Source: Acidobacteria bacterium Mor1 (lineage in GTDB: Bacteria > Acidobacteriota > Polarisedimenticolia > Polarisedimenticolales > Polarisedimenticolaceae). From it: a DNA stretch of 64,000 nucleotides. Below are positions 18,701 to 27,387 of this stretch, in pieces. The stretch lies in assembly GCA_001664505.1 (NCBI GenBank), contig CP011806.1, forward strand, positions 4,448,148 through 4,512,147, in the 5' to 3' direction. Every line of letters begins with the position of its first letter. Positions within the stretch are counted from its first letter, which is position 1. The notes below the pieces were generated by a model. The model searched no databases and had not been told where the DNA came from. It saw nothing but the letters and a program-made list of their open reading frames with translations. Position numbers and translations under genes: made by a program.

Positions 18701-19550
18701 TACCCAGGTGAACTTCGACGTCGACACCTTCGAGTCGGGCACCGCCTGGCAGCACGTGGCGGCGGAGAGCACGGCGACCACCGGCGACTGGACCACCGGC
18801 GATCCCGACGGCACCGACTTCCAGCCGGAAGACGACGTGACGCCGGACCCGGGCAGCCTGTGCCTGTTCACCGCCCCCAACGCCGGAGGCCTCGGCACCG
18901 ACGACATCGACAACGGTGTGGTGGTGGCCCGCTCGGGCAGCATCGACCTGACCGGTCATCCGGACGTCCGGGTTTCGCTCTACCGCTGGTTCGCCAACCG
19001 GGATCTCGGCGAGGACGCCGGTGATTTCTGGCGCCTCGAAGTGCGCAACGGCGCCGGCCAGCCCGACGTGTTGCTCGAGGAGCTGGACTTCAACCAGTCC
19101 GAGCCGCGTTGGACCGAGGTTTCCTTCCGTCTGGCCGACTTCATCACGTTGACCAACGACGTCTCGCTCAAGGTCTCGGCCGCCGACGGTGCGGCGACCG
19201 GCAACCTGGTCGAGGCCGCCGTCGACGAGGTGCGTTTCTGGGATCCGGTCTGCAACGACTACGACCCGATTCCCAACGCCGTCGACAGCCTGCGGGCCAA
19301 CCGGTCCGGTAGCGACGTGGTGCTCGACTGGCAGCAGCCGGTGCTCGATCCCGATCACGGGGTGACCACCGACTACCGGGTCTACCGTTCCGAGCTCAAG
19401 TCGGGCGGCTTCAGCGAGCAGCAGCTCGTCCCGGATACCGGTGGCGCGGCCAACTACACCGACACCGGCGCCGCGGCGCCGGCTCCGACGGCCTACTTCT
19501 ACCTGGTCATTTCGGAGAACGCGGCGGGTGCATCGGACACGGCGCCCTAG
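15750..19550 (+). CDS. large secreted subtilase (S8) with P-domain
   Basis: A 1266-residue secreted serine protease. A signal peptide (MPRIGSLLIVIALICSIVSA) leads into a propeptide-like region with YIVQFRTIGLPEWRDALE. The catalytic domain holds Asp341 (VLDSGF), His365 (SSHGTS) and Ser536 (CTSAATP), all present. Next comes a proprotein-convertase-like P-domain (ELKITMVYPDPAGTTSASLH), then further beta-rich domains and a final FnIII-like domain ending TAYFYLVISENAAGAS. The start has GGGGGA 3 bases before ATG. It is a close paralogue of the subtilase at 43550-46129, with the P-domain conserved but a longer C-terminal part. It is divergent from an ECF sigma/kinase operon. Probably extracellular protein degradation or a surface protease. 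Confidence 0.92.
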   Translation: MPRIGSLLIVIALICSIVSAAELAPNRPQPVAPETAQAADSIQRSALALERDGAVTRIEIRIPGSDGQTRVRELRRTRADVSAQISGAGPAGRAIFAAWDETVGGDRTRWFSYSRDAGDNWIEARPLATDLRLRGGAIAPRQAMPAAPRSFALPSDGGLYIVQFRTIGLPEWRDALESFGGEVLNYLPHNAHIVRFPAGRLAGVQGLDFVERIEPYEPWYRLAADLRDWVQEDPETATTEPTLRLNVMVFGWGADAKAPVADEAARLGARVVENWPNGQILQLELSRGQLQQLVARDDVMWVDRWTPRSDDMDLVREDGGTNFIETNFGRCGQGVRAEVLDSGFQANHPDFDGILFHGSNSESSHGTSTYGIVFGNGARDGDGDAAATGHMPCAEQGIASDYDFLGDRFAHTQELKQAPYFASFQTNSWGNTRTTAYNSITSELDDIVFRLDMAILQSQSNAGNQDSRPQAWGKNVISVGGINHENNLDPADDNWSNSASIGPAEDGRIKPDVNWWYDTIYTTTTGSGYTNFCCTSAATPQTAGITGLMIQMFSENVWGTDPVGASVFERQPRFSTIKALLINNAKQLPFSGLNDDLTRVHQGWGRPSVQIAQERAANSFIIDEEVNLELGDFGRYDLEVPAGETELKITMVYPDPAGTTSASLHRINDVNLQVTSPSGTIYHGNVGLDVGTVSQPGGSPNSVDTVENVFIVNPEQGTWEIEITAVEVNQDGDLDTAETDVTFALVATGGTGVLTQPSEGRVNLDQSDYSCAVPVGIRVIDGNVGSPTVNISIWSDTESTPEVLTLTETQPGSGKYAGELMTTTAAPSADGSLSVSQGDQINVEYIDGDDGMGGIDLPRIDLAVTDCYDLVRDSLTLDDTVGGNGDGLLDPGEWIDLPIVLSSVGDGPAENVRVEVESLSPGVEVRQLQALLPDIPAGTSAASAGDQMRIRIRLDQTCTDPVSVRFRYLADGYESIQDDILPTGTQVNFDVDTFESGTAWQHVAAESTATTGDWTTGDPDGTDFQPEDDVTPDPGSLCLFTAPNAGGLGTDDIDNGVVVARSGSIDLTGHPDVRVSLYRWFANRDLGEDAGDFWRLEVRNGAGQPDVLLEELDFNQSEPRWTEVSFRLADFITLTNDVSLKVSAADGAATGNLVEAAVDEVRFWDPVCNDYDPIPNAVDSLRANRSGSDVVLDWQQPVLDPDHGVTTDYRVYRSELKSGGFSEQQLVPDTGGAANYTDTGAAAPAPTAYFYLVISENAAGASDTAP

Positions 19551-19570
19551 CCTTTGGGTCTGAACTCGAT

Positions 19571-19600
19571 CGACGGGTCCCGCTTCGGCGGGGCCCGTCG
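19571..19600. terminator. bidirectional hairpin terminator
   Basis: A 13-bp stem (19571-19583 with 19588-19600, one T-G pair) closed by a TTCG tetraloop sits between the convergent stops of the subtilase and the DUF3817 gene. The T-tract is weak, so it may work with Rho. Confidence 0.6.
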
Positions 19601-19602
19601 CT

Positions 19603-19908
19603 TCAGCCTTCCTGTCCCACCCGGCCGAGCCAGCGGTCGACGATGAACGGCCCGCCGGGGAACACCGCCCCGATGATCCCGGCCGCAGCCAGCCCCTTAG
19701 AGATCGGCACCTTGTCCACCGCCAGGGCGAACATCAACACCAGGGCCACGAACAGGAAGCCGTGGAGCGAGCCCACCACCGTCACGGCCATGGGCATGCC
19801 CGCCATGTACTTGAGCGGCATCGCGACGAAGAACAGGATCAGCGTCGAGATCCCCTCGACGACGCCGAGGGTGCGCAGGGCCTTGAGGAACCGGAAGTCG
19901 ATCTGCAT
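19603..19908 (-). CDS. DUF3817 small membrane protein
   Basis: A 101-residue membrane protein of the DUF3817 type with three helices: LRTLGVVEGISTLILFFVAM, a middle helix after the MAGMP loop (VVGSLHGFLFVALVLMFALA), and GLAAAGIIGAVFPGGPF. The EG..T..L..., K-Y, G-x-x-H-G and GPF motifs are characteristic. The ATG at 19908 is chosen over a longer frame because AGGAG lies 8 bases before it and the helix begins there. Function unknown. Confidence 0.82.
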   Translation of the reverse strand: MQIDFRFLKALRTLGVVEGISTLILFFVAMPLKYMAGMPMAVTVVGSLHGFLFVALVLMFALAVDKVPISKGLAAAGIIGAVFPGGPFIVDRWLGRVGQEG

Positions 19909-20033
19909 CGCGTGGATCTCCTGGATAGAAACGCAGGGTATTTCGCGGCGCAGGCCCTCGCCAGCGCTACGGGAAAATTGACGCCACGGGCCGCCGCCCC
20001 GATAATCCAGATCTCGAAGCACCTGAGGGAACC

Positions 20034-20594
20034 TTGTCCGGCGACTTCACCCGTTTGCTCCAGGCCGTGGCCGGCGGCGACCGCGGCGCCGCCGACGATC
20101 TGTACGGCCTGGCCTACGAAGAGCTCAAGCAGATCGCCCGGCGCCAGCTCCGGCGCGGCCGCCCGGGCGAGACCCTGCAGACCACGGCGCTGGTCCACGA
20201 GGCCTGGCTCAAGCTGTTCGAGCACGCGAAGACCGATCCGACCGACCGGGCCCACTTCTACGCCCTGGCGGCCCGGGCCATGCGCCAGATCCTGGTCGAT
20301 ACCTTCCGCGCCGGCCGCGCCGAGAAGCGGGGCGGCGACCGCTATCGGCTCGAGTTTCTCGAGGGGGATGTCCCGGTCGAGCAGCGCGGCGAGGTCTTGC
20401 TGGCGGTCGACGACGCCTTGACCCGGCTCGCCGAGCTCGAGCCCCGGCTTTCCCGGGTCGTGGAGTGCCGCTTCTTCGGAGGTATGACCCAGGAGGAGAC
20501 CGCGGTCGCACTCGGCGTCAGCGAGCGCACGGTTCGTGGAGACTGGCGCAAGGCCAAGGCTTTCCTGACCCGCGAACTTTCGGAGCAGGAGTGA
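20034..20594 (+). CDS. ECF sigma factor, TIGR02999-like
   Basis: A 186-residue ECF sigma factor of the type common in Acidobacteria and Planctomycetes. Region 2 includes LYGLAYEELKQIARRQLRRG, followed by LQTTALVHEAWLKLFE, and region 4 is MTQEETAVALGVSERTVRGD. The start is TTG at 20034 with GAGGGA 4 bases before it. Its stop TGA overlaps a GTG of the next gene as GTGA at 20591-20594. No kinase or anti-sigma gene is adjacent, so control is unclear. Confidence 0.9.
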   Translation: MSGDFTRLLQAVAGGDRGAADDLYGLAYEELKQIARRQLRRGRPGETLQTTALVHEAWLKLFEHAKTDPTDRAHFYALAARAMRQILVDTFRAGRAEKRGGDRYRLEFLEGDVPVEQRGEVLLAVDDALTRLAELEPRLSRVVECRFFGGMTQEETAVALGVSERTVRGDWRKAKAFLTRELSEQE

Positions 20595-21607
20595 ACCCTC
20601 CCGGTTCGTCCACGATGAAGGCCGTCGTGCTCGAGCGTTTCGGCCCGCCGCGCCAGGTGCTGCAGCTTGAAGATGTTCCGCTGCCCGAGCCCGCTCCCGG
20701 CCAGGTCCGCGTGCGGGTTCGCGCGACGGCGATCAACGACTGGGACTGGACCTTTGCCCGGGGCCGGCCCATGGCCTACCGCCCGTTTCTCGGTTGGTCC
20801 CGGCCGCGGGTCTCGATTCTCGGCGCGGAGTTGGCCGGGGACGTGGACGCGCTGGGCGACGGAACCGGCGGTCTCGCCCTCGGCGACGCGGTCTACGGCG
20901 ATGTCTCCGAGTGCGGCTTCGGCGGTTTTGCCGAGTACGCCTGTGTTCCAGCCGCGGCGCTGACTCCCATCCCTTCCGGCATGAGCTACCTGGAGGCCGC
21001 GTCCATTCCCCATGCGGCGACCCTGGCCATGCAGGGACTGTTGGATGAGGGTGGGATGCAGGCAGGCGAGCGGGTCCTGATCAACGGCGCCGGGGGCGGC
21101 GTCGGGGTGTTCGCCATTCAGCTTGCCCGGGACTGCGGCGTTGCCGAGGTCACCGGCGTGGACAGCCGGCGCAAGCTCGGGCAACTGCGGGAGCTCGGCT
21201 ACGACCACGCGGTGGCCTACGAGACCACCGACTTCACCCGCACCGGGGAACGCTACGACCTGATTCTCGATACCAAGACCAACCGGCCGCCGCGGGCCTA
21301 CCGTCGCGCGCTGACCCCGGCCGGTCGTTACGTCACGGTGGGAGGCAGCACCGCGCGGCTGCTCCAGGTGGCGGCCGCCGGGCGCTGGCTGGCGCGCTTC
21401 GGCCGGCGCCGCATGTCGGTGGTCGCCCTACGCACCAACCACGAGCTGGGCCGCATCGACGCGCTGTACCAGCGCCGGGGTCTGACTTTTCGGCTCGACG
21501 GTCCTCATGCCCTCGAGTCTGTGCCCGAACGGGTCGAGTACTTCGGCGGCGCACTCCACGGCGGCAAGGTGGTGATCGACGTGGCCGCCGGTGCAGCGAG
21601 GCGCTGA
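20591..21607 (+). CDS. zinc-independent medium-chain dehydrogenase (quinone oxidoreductase-like)
   Basis: A 338-residue MDR superfamily enzyme of the zinc-independent quinone-oxidoreductase type that uses NAD(P)H. Features: start of catalytic domain MKAVVLERFGPPRQVLQLED, ATAINDWDWTFARG, the nucleotide-binding loop NGAGGGVGVFAIQLARD, and a C-terminal ALHGGKVVIDV. The metal-binding Cys and His of alcohol dehydrogenases are missing. The GTG at 20591 overlaps the sigma factor stop and has GGAG upstream; the ATG at 20615 (MKAVV) matches homologue starts but has no ribosome site. Substrate not predictable. Confidence 0.87.
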   Translation: MNPPGSSTMKAVVLERFGPPRQVLQLEDVPLPEPAPGQVRVRVRATAINDWDWTFARGRPMAYRPFLGWSRPRVSILGAELAGDVDALGDGTGGLALGDAVYGDVSECGFGGFAEYACVPAAALTPIPSGMSYLEAASIPHAATLAMQGLLDEGGMQAGERVLINGAGGGVGVFAIQLARDCGVAEVTGVDSRRKLGQLRELGYDHAVAYETTDFTRTGERYDLILDTKTNRPPRAYRRALTPAGRYVTVGGSTARLLQVAAAGRWLARFGRRRMSVVALRTNHELGRIDALYQRRGLTFRLDGPHALESVPERVEYFGGALHGGKVVIDVAAGAARR

Positions 21608-21608
21608 C

Positions 21609-23036
21609 TCAGCTTCCGGCGGTCAGTTCGGCGCCGCCTCCCAGGGCCTTGTAGAGCGCGACCCACGCGGTGCCGACGCCGGTTTCGCTCGCCGCCAGCC
21701 GGTCTTCGATCTCGGTCAATGAACGTTCCGCCTCGAGGACATCGAGGTAGTTGATCAATCCGTTGTCGTAAAGCGTCCGCGCCTGGCGCAGCGCCTCGCG
21801 GGATGCCTCGGTGGCTTCGTTCAGCCGCATCCGCTCTTGCTGCAGTTCGCCGAAGCGAACGATCGAGGTCTCGACCTCCTCGAGCGCCAGCAGTACCGAT
21901 TGCTCGTAGCGGATGAGGGTCGCTTCGTGGCGCGCCTTGACCGCCTCGATGTTGGCCCGAAGCCGCCCGCCCTGGAACCAGGGGAAGCGCACCAGTCCGC
22001 CGAGGGACCAGACCCGGCTGGCCGACCGGGTCAGCGATCCGGTGGAGACGCTCTGGTACCCGCCGCCGCCGGTCAGTGAAAACCTGGGGAACAACTCGGC
22101 GGTGGCGACCCCGATCTCGGCAGTGGCCGCATGAAGTTCGGCTTCGGCGCGGCGCAGGTCCGGTCGCCGGGTCAACAGCTGAGAGGGGAGCCCCACCGGT
22201 ACGTCTGCGGGGATCGACAGCACCGGCCGTTGCGCGTCCAGTTCGTCGAGCAACTCACCGGGCAGCCTGCCGGTCAGCACGGCAAGGCGGAAACCGGCGG
22301 CGCGTTCCGCAACGCGCAAGCCGGGGAGCCTGGAGCGGCTGGACTCGAGCAACGCCCGGGCTCGGGACGCGTCGAGGCTGGCGGCCAGTCCGTGGCGCAC
22401 CCGGGCCTCGACAAGTGTCAGCGAGTCCTGCTGAATCCGTACGTTGCGCCGGACCGCCTCACGACGCTGCTGAAGGCCGCGCAGTTCGACGTAGTTGCGC
22501 ACGACCTCGGCAATCACGGCAACCTGGACATCCCGGCGCTGTTCGATCGACGCTGCGACGCGAGCCGAGGCGCTTTCGATACCGCGGCGGCGTCCACCCC
22601 AGAGATCGATTTCCCAGGCGGCATCGAAGCCGGCCTCGTAGAGGGTGTTGGTCAGATCCAGCACTCCCGCCTGGCTCAGCTGGCCGTTGCCCGGAGCGTT
22701 GCCGCTGAGCCGCCCCCGTCCGCCCTGAACCGAGGTGCCGACGTCGGGCAACAGCCTTCCGGCCGCGGCGGAACGCAACGCCCGCGCCTCGCGCACCCGG
22801 CTCGCGGCGATCTTGAGGTCGTGGTTGGCCCGGAGCGCGTCGGTGACCAGCCGGTCGAGCAGCGGATCGCCGAGGCCGGCGAACCAGTCGGGAGACGCCT
22901 CGCCCTGGATCTCGAGGGCGGCGGTCTTCTCCGAGGTGAAGCTCTCGGGTGTGGTCACCACCGGCTTCTTGAAGTCGGGCCCGACGGTGCAGCCGGTGAT
23001 CAGGATCAACGAGGGGATCAGTAGCCGCCGGGTCAT
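21609..23036 (-). CDS. RND efflux outer-membrane lipoprotein (NodT/OprM-like)
   Basis: A 475-residue TolC-family channel protein. The lipoprotein signal (LILITGC) and the following TVGPDFKKPVV motif are hallmarks of the OprM/NodT group. Two outer-membrane-efflux repeats follow: the first with LVTDALRANHDLKIAASRV, the second with LLTRRDLRRAE-like sequence (LTRRPDLRRAEAEL). Long coiled-coil helices are visible between them. It is the third gene of the RND operon; its ATG overlaps the RND stop as ATGA at 23033-23036. Its job is to carry exported substrates across the outer membrane. The stop lies next to that of the convergent oxidoreductase gene. Confidence 0.93.
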   Translation of the reverse strand: MTRRLLIPSLILITGCTVGPDFKKPVVTTPESFTSEKTAALEIQGEASPDWFAGLGDPLLDRLVTDALRANHDLKIAASRVREARALRSAAAGRLLPDVGTSVQGGRGRLSGNAPGNGQLSQAGVLDLTNTLYEAGFDAAWEIDLWGGRRRGIESASARVAASIEQRRDVQVAVIAEVVRNYVELRGLQQRREAVRRNVRIQQDSLTLVEARVRHGLAASLDASRARALLESSRSRLPGLRVAERAAGFRLAVLTGRLPGELLDELDAQRPVLSIPADVPVGLPSQLLTRRPDLRRAEAELHAATAEIGVATAELFPRFSLTGGGGYQSVSTGSLTRSASRVWSLGGLVRFPWFQGGRLRANIEAVKARHEATLIRYEQSVLLALEEVETSIVRFGELQQERMRLNEATEASREALRQARTLYDNGLINYLDVLEAERSLTEIEDRLAASETGVGTAWVALYKALGGGAELTAGS

Positions 23037-26000
23037 GACAGGGCCTCCTGAAGGGAAGGGGTCGGGGAAGGAGCGGGAGCGGCGGCCCGTTTGCCGCCGA
23101 AGAACAGCATGTAGGCCGCGGGCACCATCAAGAGCGCCATGATCATGGCGCCGAACACGCCGCCGACCATCACGATGGCGAGGCCCGGCCAGAAGTCGCC
23201 GCCGACGAAGATCAACAGCGGAAGGAAGCCACCGACGGTGGTGAGCGTCGTCGAGACGATGTGCCGGGAGACGCCGAGCACCTCCTCGACCACCGCGTCC
23301 AGCTCCGCCCGTTTGCCGGCGGGGTTGGCCCGGATCGCCGCCAGCACCACGATGCTGTCGTTGAAGGCGACGCCGATCAGGCCGAGGATGCCGAGGAAGG
23401 TGTTGAAGCTGATCGGAAAGTCGATGGTCCAGGTGGCCAGCAGGCCAAGGCCCGCCGATAGGATCGCCACGACGCCCAGGAGGCCGGCGAGGCGCAGGCT
23501 GCGGAAGGTCAGGATCAGGATGCTGACCATCAACGTCGCCAGCACAGGCACGTAGATCAGCAGGTTGCCGGTGGCGCTGGAGTCCGCCTCGGCAAAACCG
23601 CCGAGTTCGAGGCTGTAGCCGTCGGGGAGAACGAAGCCCTCGGCCTCGAGGTCTTCGAGGACCTGCCGGGTCACGTCGATCGGAAGCGACCCGGCGGCGG
23701 TGAAGGCCTTGATGGTGTTGGTGCGGCGGCCGTTGTAGCGGCTGATCCCGCCGAGCTCGGGGCGGAGCTCCAGCGTGCCGATGCTGGGTAGGGGCACCCA
23801 GTCCCCACCCCGCACCAGATTCGTCGACGCGATGCGCGCCAGTTCGGCCCGGGTGCCGTCGTCGTAGCGCACGCGGACGGGCACCTCCTCGAGCTGTTCG
23901 AGGATCGAGCCGCCGACTCCGCCCTCCAGGTTGACCTGAAGTTGGCCGGCGACCTGCTGCAGGTCGAGGCCCGCCAGGCGCAGCGCGTCCTCGTCGGCAT
24001 CGAGCCAGAGCTTCGGTTCGTCCCGGGCGATGGTCGCCTGGGTGTGCAGCACGTCAGGGTGCTGTTGCAGGCGTAGACGGTAGGTCTCCCCCAGTTCCCG
24101 CAGCCGGTCCAGGTCGGGGCCGAACAACCGGTACTCGATGTCTGCCTCGACCGGAGGGCCCTGGCCGAAGGAACGGGTCACGGTCTGAACCGCGGGGAAA
24201 CGCCGGTCGAGGATGCGCTGAAGTTCGGGGACCAGCGCGGCGGTGCGCTCGGCGCTGTCGGTCACCAGGATCGCCTGGGCGTAGCCGGCGACGTTGTCCT
24301 GGTTCATCAACTGGTTGTAGTAGACCGAGGGGAACGAGCCACCGACCAGCCAGAAGACCCGCTCGACCCCGGCCTGTTCGCGCAGCACCTCTTCGATGCG
24401 CCGCGTCTCCTCGAGGGTGTGCTCGATGGATGACTCCGACGGCATCCAGACCTTGAGTTCGAACATGTTGCGGTCGACCGGGGGGAAGAACTCGTTGCCC
24501 AGGCTGCCTGCGATGATGAAGCCCGCCAGGGGCAGCAGCATCGCCAGCAGGATGGCGGCTCCCGGTGCCTGCAGGGCGCTTCTCAGCCCCTTGCGGTAGG
24601 CGGCGGTCAGCCGCGGCGTGCGCAGGCCGCGGCGCAAGAACCCGCCCCGCTCCGTCGGCGTCGTGTCTCCGGTCAATCCGGCCAGCGCCGCGATGATGGT
24701 CATCGCGACGAGGAACGAGAAGGCGAGGGCCAGGATCACGCTGCGCCCGATGTCGCCGACGAAGTCGCCGACCGATCCGGGCAACAACACGATCGGCGCG
24801 AAGGCCAGGATCGTGGTGACCGTCGAGGCACCGAGAGGCAGGAACAAGTGCCCCACCGCTTCGCGCACGGCGTCGAGGCGCGAGCGGCCCGCCCGCAACA
24901 GTTTGGAAGTGTCGTCGACGGCGACGATGGCGTTGTCGATCAGGAGTCCCAGCGCGACGATGATCCCGTAGATCGAGATCTGGTGGATCGCGCCCCCCAT
25001 CACCTGCATGGCGAACAGGGTCAACGAGACCGTCAGCGGCAGGGCCAGGCCGACGGTCAGCGCGGCGCGCCAGCCCATCATCAGGAAGACGATGACCACC
25101 ACCACCGCGGCGCCGGCGACCAGGTTGGACGCAAGCTCCAGCAGCCGTGCGCTGGTGTAGTCCTGCTGGTCGAAAACGATATCGACCCGCACGCCGTCGC
25201 CGAGTTCCGCCTCGAAGCGATCGACCCGGGCCATCGCCTCGGCGTGCCAGCGGTCGATGCGCAGGCCGCTGTCCATCCGCGCGGCGACGAACACCGCACG
25301 AGCGCCGTCGACCAGGCCGATCTCTCGATGGGGTTGCTGCCAGCCGCGGGTGACCTCGGCGATGTCGCCGACCCGGACGAGGCCTCCGTCGCTTCCGCTT
25401 CGGAGCGGCACCTCGGCGACTCGCCGGATCGAGTCCAGCTCACCTTCGATCTCGAGCTGCAGATCGGCACTGCGGCCGCGCAGGGTCCCCGCCGGCAGCT
25501 TGGCGTCGGCGGCGGCAATCGCCCGGGAGACGGCGAAGGCATCGAGGCCCAGGGCGGCCAGTTCGTCGGCGTCGACGGTGACGGCGATCTCCTCGTCGGG
25601 CGCGCCGTAGAGCCGCACGAGCTCGGTGCCGTCGACGTTGCGCAGCCGGTCGGCAAGTTCTTCGGCCAGCCGGCGCTGCAGTCCGACTTCGGCGTCCCCC
25701 GGCCCATCCCAGGTCAGGCCGACGATCAGGGTGAAGGCGGCAGGGTCGCGGCGGTCGTCGACCTCCGGTTCCCGGGCCTCGGGCGGCAGCAGCGGGATCG
25801 CGTCGCGGATCTTGTCCCGCACCTTGGAGAAGGCCTGGTCGTTGTTCTCATGCCCGATCGAATCCTGGAACTCGACGTTGATCAGCGAGATGCCGGCCCG
25901 TGAGAACGATTGCAGCCGTTTGACCTCGGCCAGCTCTTCCAGCTTGTTCTCGATCTTCTCGGTGACCAGGGTCTCGACCCGTTCCGCCGAGGCGCCGGGG

Positions 26001-26158
26001 ACCTGGGTGATCACCAGCGGATTGCGGTTGGCGATACGTGGATCTTCCTGGCGGGGGAGCGACGTGAGCGCCGAGGCTCCGGCGACCAGGATCACCCCGA
26101 TGGAGAGAAACAGCAGGTACTTGTTGCGCAGGAACAGCGCCGAAAGCCGGGCGCTCAT
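23033..26158 (-). CDS. RND efflux transporter (AcrB/HAE1-like)
   Basis: A 1041-residue RND pump with 12 membrane helices. The N-terminus (MSARLSALFLRNKYLLFLSI) precedes the first helix. Diagnostic parts are PGASAERVETLVTEKIE, the IDNAIVAVDDTSKLLRAG segment with the charged proton-relay Asp residues of helix 4, and NEFFPPVDRNMFEL at the start of the second half. The second half repeats the pattern with LGLIGVAFNDSIVVLAAI. The 66-codon upstream extension is an artefact; ATG at 26158 overlaps the HlyD stop (ATGA). Substrate range (drugs or metals) cannot be told; the absence of a metal-binding Met/Cys cluster is not decisive. Confidence 0.93.
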   Translation of the reverse strand: MSARLSALFLRNKYLLFLSIGVILVAGASALTSLPRQEDPRIANRNPLVITQVPGASAERVETLVTEKIENKLEELAEVKRLQSFSRAGISLINVEFQDSIGHENNDQAFSKVRDKIRDAIPLLPPEAREPEVDDRRDPAAFTLIVGLTWDGPGDAEVGLQRRLAEELADRLRNVDGTELVRLYGAPDEEIAVTVDADELAALGLDAFAVSRAIAAADAKLPAGTLRGRSADLQLEIEGELDSIRRVAEVPLRSGSDGGLVRVGDIAEVTRGWQQPHREIGLVDGARAVFVAARMDSGLRIDRWHAEAMARVDRFEAELGDGVRVDIVFDQQDYTSARLLELASNLVAGAAVVVVIVFLMMGWRAALTVGLALPLTVSLTLFAMQVMGGAIHQISIYGIIVALGLLIDNAIVAVDDTSKLLRAGRSRLDAVREAVGHLFLPLGASTVTTILAFAPIVLLPGSVGDFVGDIGRSVILALAFSFLVAMTIIAALAGLTGDTTPTERGGFLRRGLRTPRLTAAYRKGLRSALQAPGAAILLAMLLPLAGFIIAGSLGNEFFPPVDRNMFELKVWMPSESSIEHTLEETRRIEEVLREQAGVERVFWLVGGSFPSVYYNQLMNQDNVAGYAQAILVTDSAERTAALVPELQRILDRRFPAVQTVTRSFGQGPPVEADIEYRLFGPDLDRLRELGETYRLRLQQHPDVLHTQATIARDEPKLWLDADEDALRLAGLDLQQVAGQLQVNLEGGVGGSILEQLEEVPVRVRYDDGTRAELARIASTNLVRGGDWVPLPSIGTLELRPELGGISRYNGRRTNTIKAFTAAGSLPIDVTRQVLEDLEAEGFVLPDGYSLELGGFAEADSSATGNLLIYVPVLATLMVSILILTFRSLRLAGLLGVVAILSAGLGLLATWTIDFPISFNTFLGILGLIGVAFNDSIVVLAAIRANPAGKRAELDAVVEEVLGVSRHIVSTTLTTVGGFLPLLIFVGGDFWPGLAIVMVGGVFGAMIMALLMVPAAYMLFFGGKRAAAPAPSPTPSLQEALS

Positions 26159-27303
26159 GACGCCGCCTCGACGCGCACCGGCAGGCCCGGCGCCAAGCGC
26201 TGCAACCCTTCGCCCACGACCAGGTCGCCTGTCTCGAGGGTGCCGCGCACGTAGACCCGGTCCTGTTCCTGATGCAGCAGCACCAGTTCCCGACGTGCCA
26301 GCTGATGGGTTGCGCCGTTGTCGTCCGCGACCGGCACGGCGACGAAACAACTCCACAGTCCGCGGGAACTCTCGGTGAGTGCCGAGAGCGGAAGCCAGAA
26401 GCCGCGCTGGGCTTCCATCCTTGTCCGCTCCAACGCCGCCAGGTCTCCGCGCCGCACCTGCTCGAGGGGAACGTCCAGGCTGAAGCGTACCTCGACGCTG
26501 CGAGTGCCTGCGTCTCGCTGGGGCAGCACCGAAACGACGACTCCTTCGACGGTTCGGCCGTCGATGTCGAGTGGGTGGGGTTGGCCGGGGGCCAGACCGT
26601 CGACGGCCGCCGGCGCGATGCCGATCCTCGCTTCGGGGTTGCGGCGGTCGAGCAGGGTCACGATCGGTTGTCCGCCGGGGACCACCTGTCCCTCGTCGAC
26701 GAAACGCTCGGAGACGATGGCGTCGAAGGGGGCACGTAGCACCGCCTTGTCCAGATCGACGTCCAGGGCGGCGAGAGCCGCTTCTGCGCGACCTTCGGCG
26801 GCGCGCCGTGCCTGGTATTCGCGTTCCGCCTCGTCGAGGCGTTGTGCCGAGACGGCGTTCTCGGCCCGGGCGGCCCGCACTCTCTCCCGGGTCGAGTCGG
26901 CCAGGGCGGTGCCGGCCCGGGCCTCCTCGAGGATCGCCTGCAACTCCCGGCGCCGGGCGTCGAGCCGCCGGGTGTCGAGCCGCGCGAGGATCTGGTTGCG
27001 GGTCACCCGCTCTCCCTCGTCGACACGGACCTCCAGGACCATCCCGCCCAGTTCGAAGCCGACGGCGGATTCCCGGGCGGCCTCGACCCGGCCCACGAAG
27101 CGGCGGGTGACCGGGTAGGCGTCCTCGGCCTCGGCAGTCAGGGTCCGGACCGTGAGCGGTGGGACCGGCCGGGTGTCTTCGTTGCCCGAGAGTCGGGTCA
27201 GGGCGGCGGCGCCGCCCAGCAGGATCAGGGTCAGGGTCAAGGTGGCGGCATAGATCCGGCGCCGGCCCCGAGGGGTGAGCGGCGCGTCCGCTGGGTGTTG
27301 CAT
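26155..27303 (-). CDS. RND membrane-fusion (HlyD/AcrA) subunit
   Basis: A 382-residue periplasmic adaptor. After a short cytoplasmic end, one membrane helix (RIYAATLTLTLILLGGAAAL) leads into barrel-sandwich halves FELGGMVLEVRVDEGERVTR and VLRAPFDAIVSERFVDEGQV. A coiled-coil hairpin between them is rich in Arg/Glu/Ala (residues about 115-190). It links the pump with the outer-membrane channel. The ATG at 27303 has GGAG 8 bases upstream. First gene of the three-gene operon, read away from a TetR gene across 84 bp. Confidence 0.92.
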   Translation of the reverse strand: MQHPADAPLTPRGRRRIYAATLTLTLILLGGAAALTRLSGNEDTRPVPPLTVRTLTAEAEDAYPVTRRFVGRVEAARESAVGFELGGMVLEVRVDEGERVTRNQILARLDTRRLDARRRELQAILEEARAGTALADSTRERVRAARAENAVSAQRLDEAEREYQARRAAEGRAEAALAALDVDLDKAVLRAPFDAIVSERFVDEGQVVPGGQPIVTLLDRRNPEARIGIAPAAVDGLAPGQPHPLDIDGRTVEGVVVSVLPQRDAGTRSVEVRFSLDVPLEQVRRGDLAALERTRMEAQRGFWLPLSALTESSRGLWSCFVAVPVADDNGATHQLARRELVLLHQEQDRVYVRGTLETGDLVVGEGLQRLAPGLPVRVEAAS

Positions 27304-27319
27304 GGTCTCGACTCCGAGT

Positions 27320-27380
27320 GATGTTAACGGTGATAAGTTAACGGTGCTAATATTGACATCGGAAGTGAGCGGTGTCAACA
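27320..27380. promoter_or_regulatory. candidate TetR operator and divergent promoter
   Basis: The 84-bp divergent spacer holds direct repeats GTTAACGGTG at 27323-27332 and 27337-27346, and an inverted pair TTGACA (27353-27358) and TGTCAA (27373-27378). The left end GATGTTAACGGTG is close to the reverse complement of the right end, CGGTGTCAACATC. TGTCAA read on the minus strand gives a TTGACA -35 box, with an AT-rich -10 near 27350-27356 for the efflux operon; the direct repeats fall downstream, where repressor binding would block transcription. Autoregulation by the adjacent TetR protein is inferred. Confidence 0.6.
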
Positions 27381-27387
27381 TCAGGGC

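Noticed and set aside
16254..19358. 1034-codon open frame on the minus strand opposite the first subtilase
   Set aside because: It mirrors the codon bias of the GC-rich plus-strand gene. The translation is rich in Gly/Val/Asp/His with no domain, and the plus-strand frame has signal peptide, catalytic triad and P-domain.
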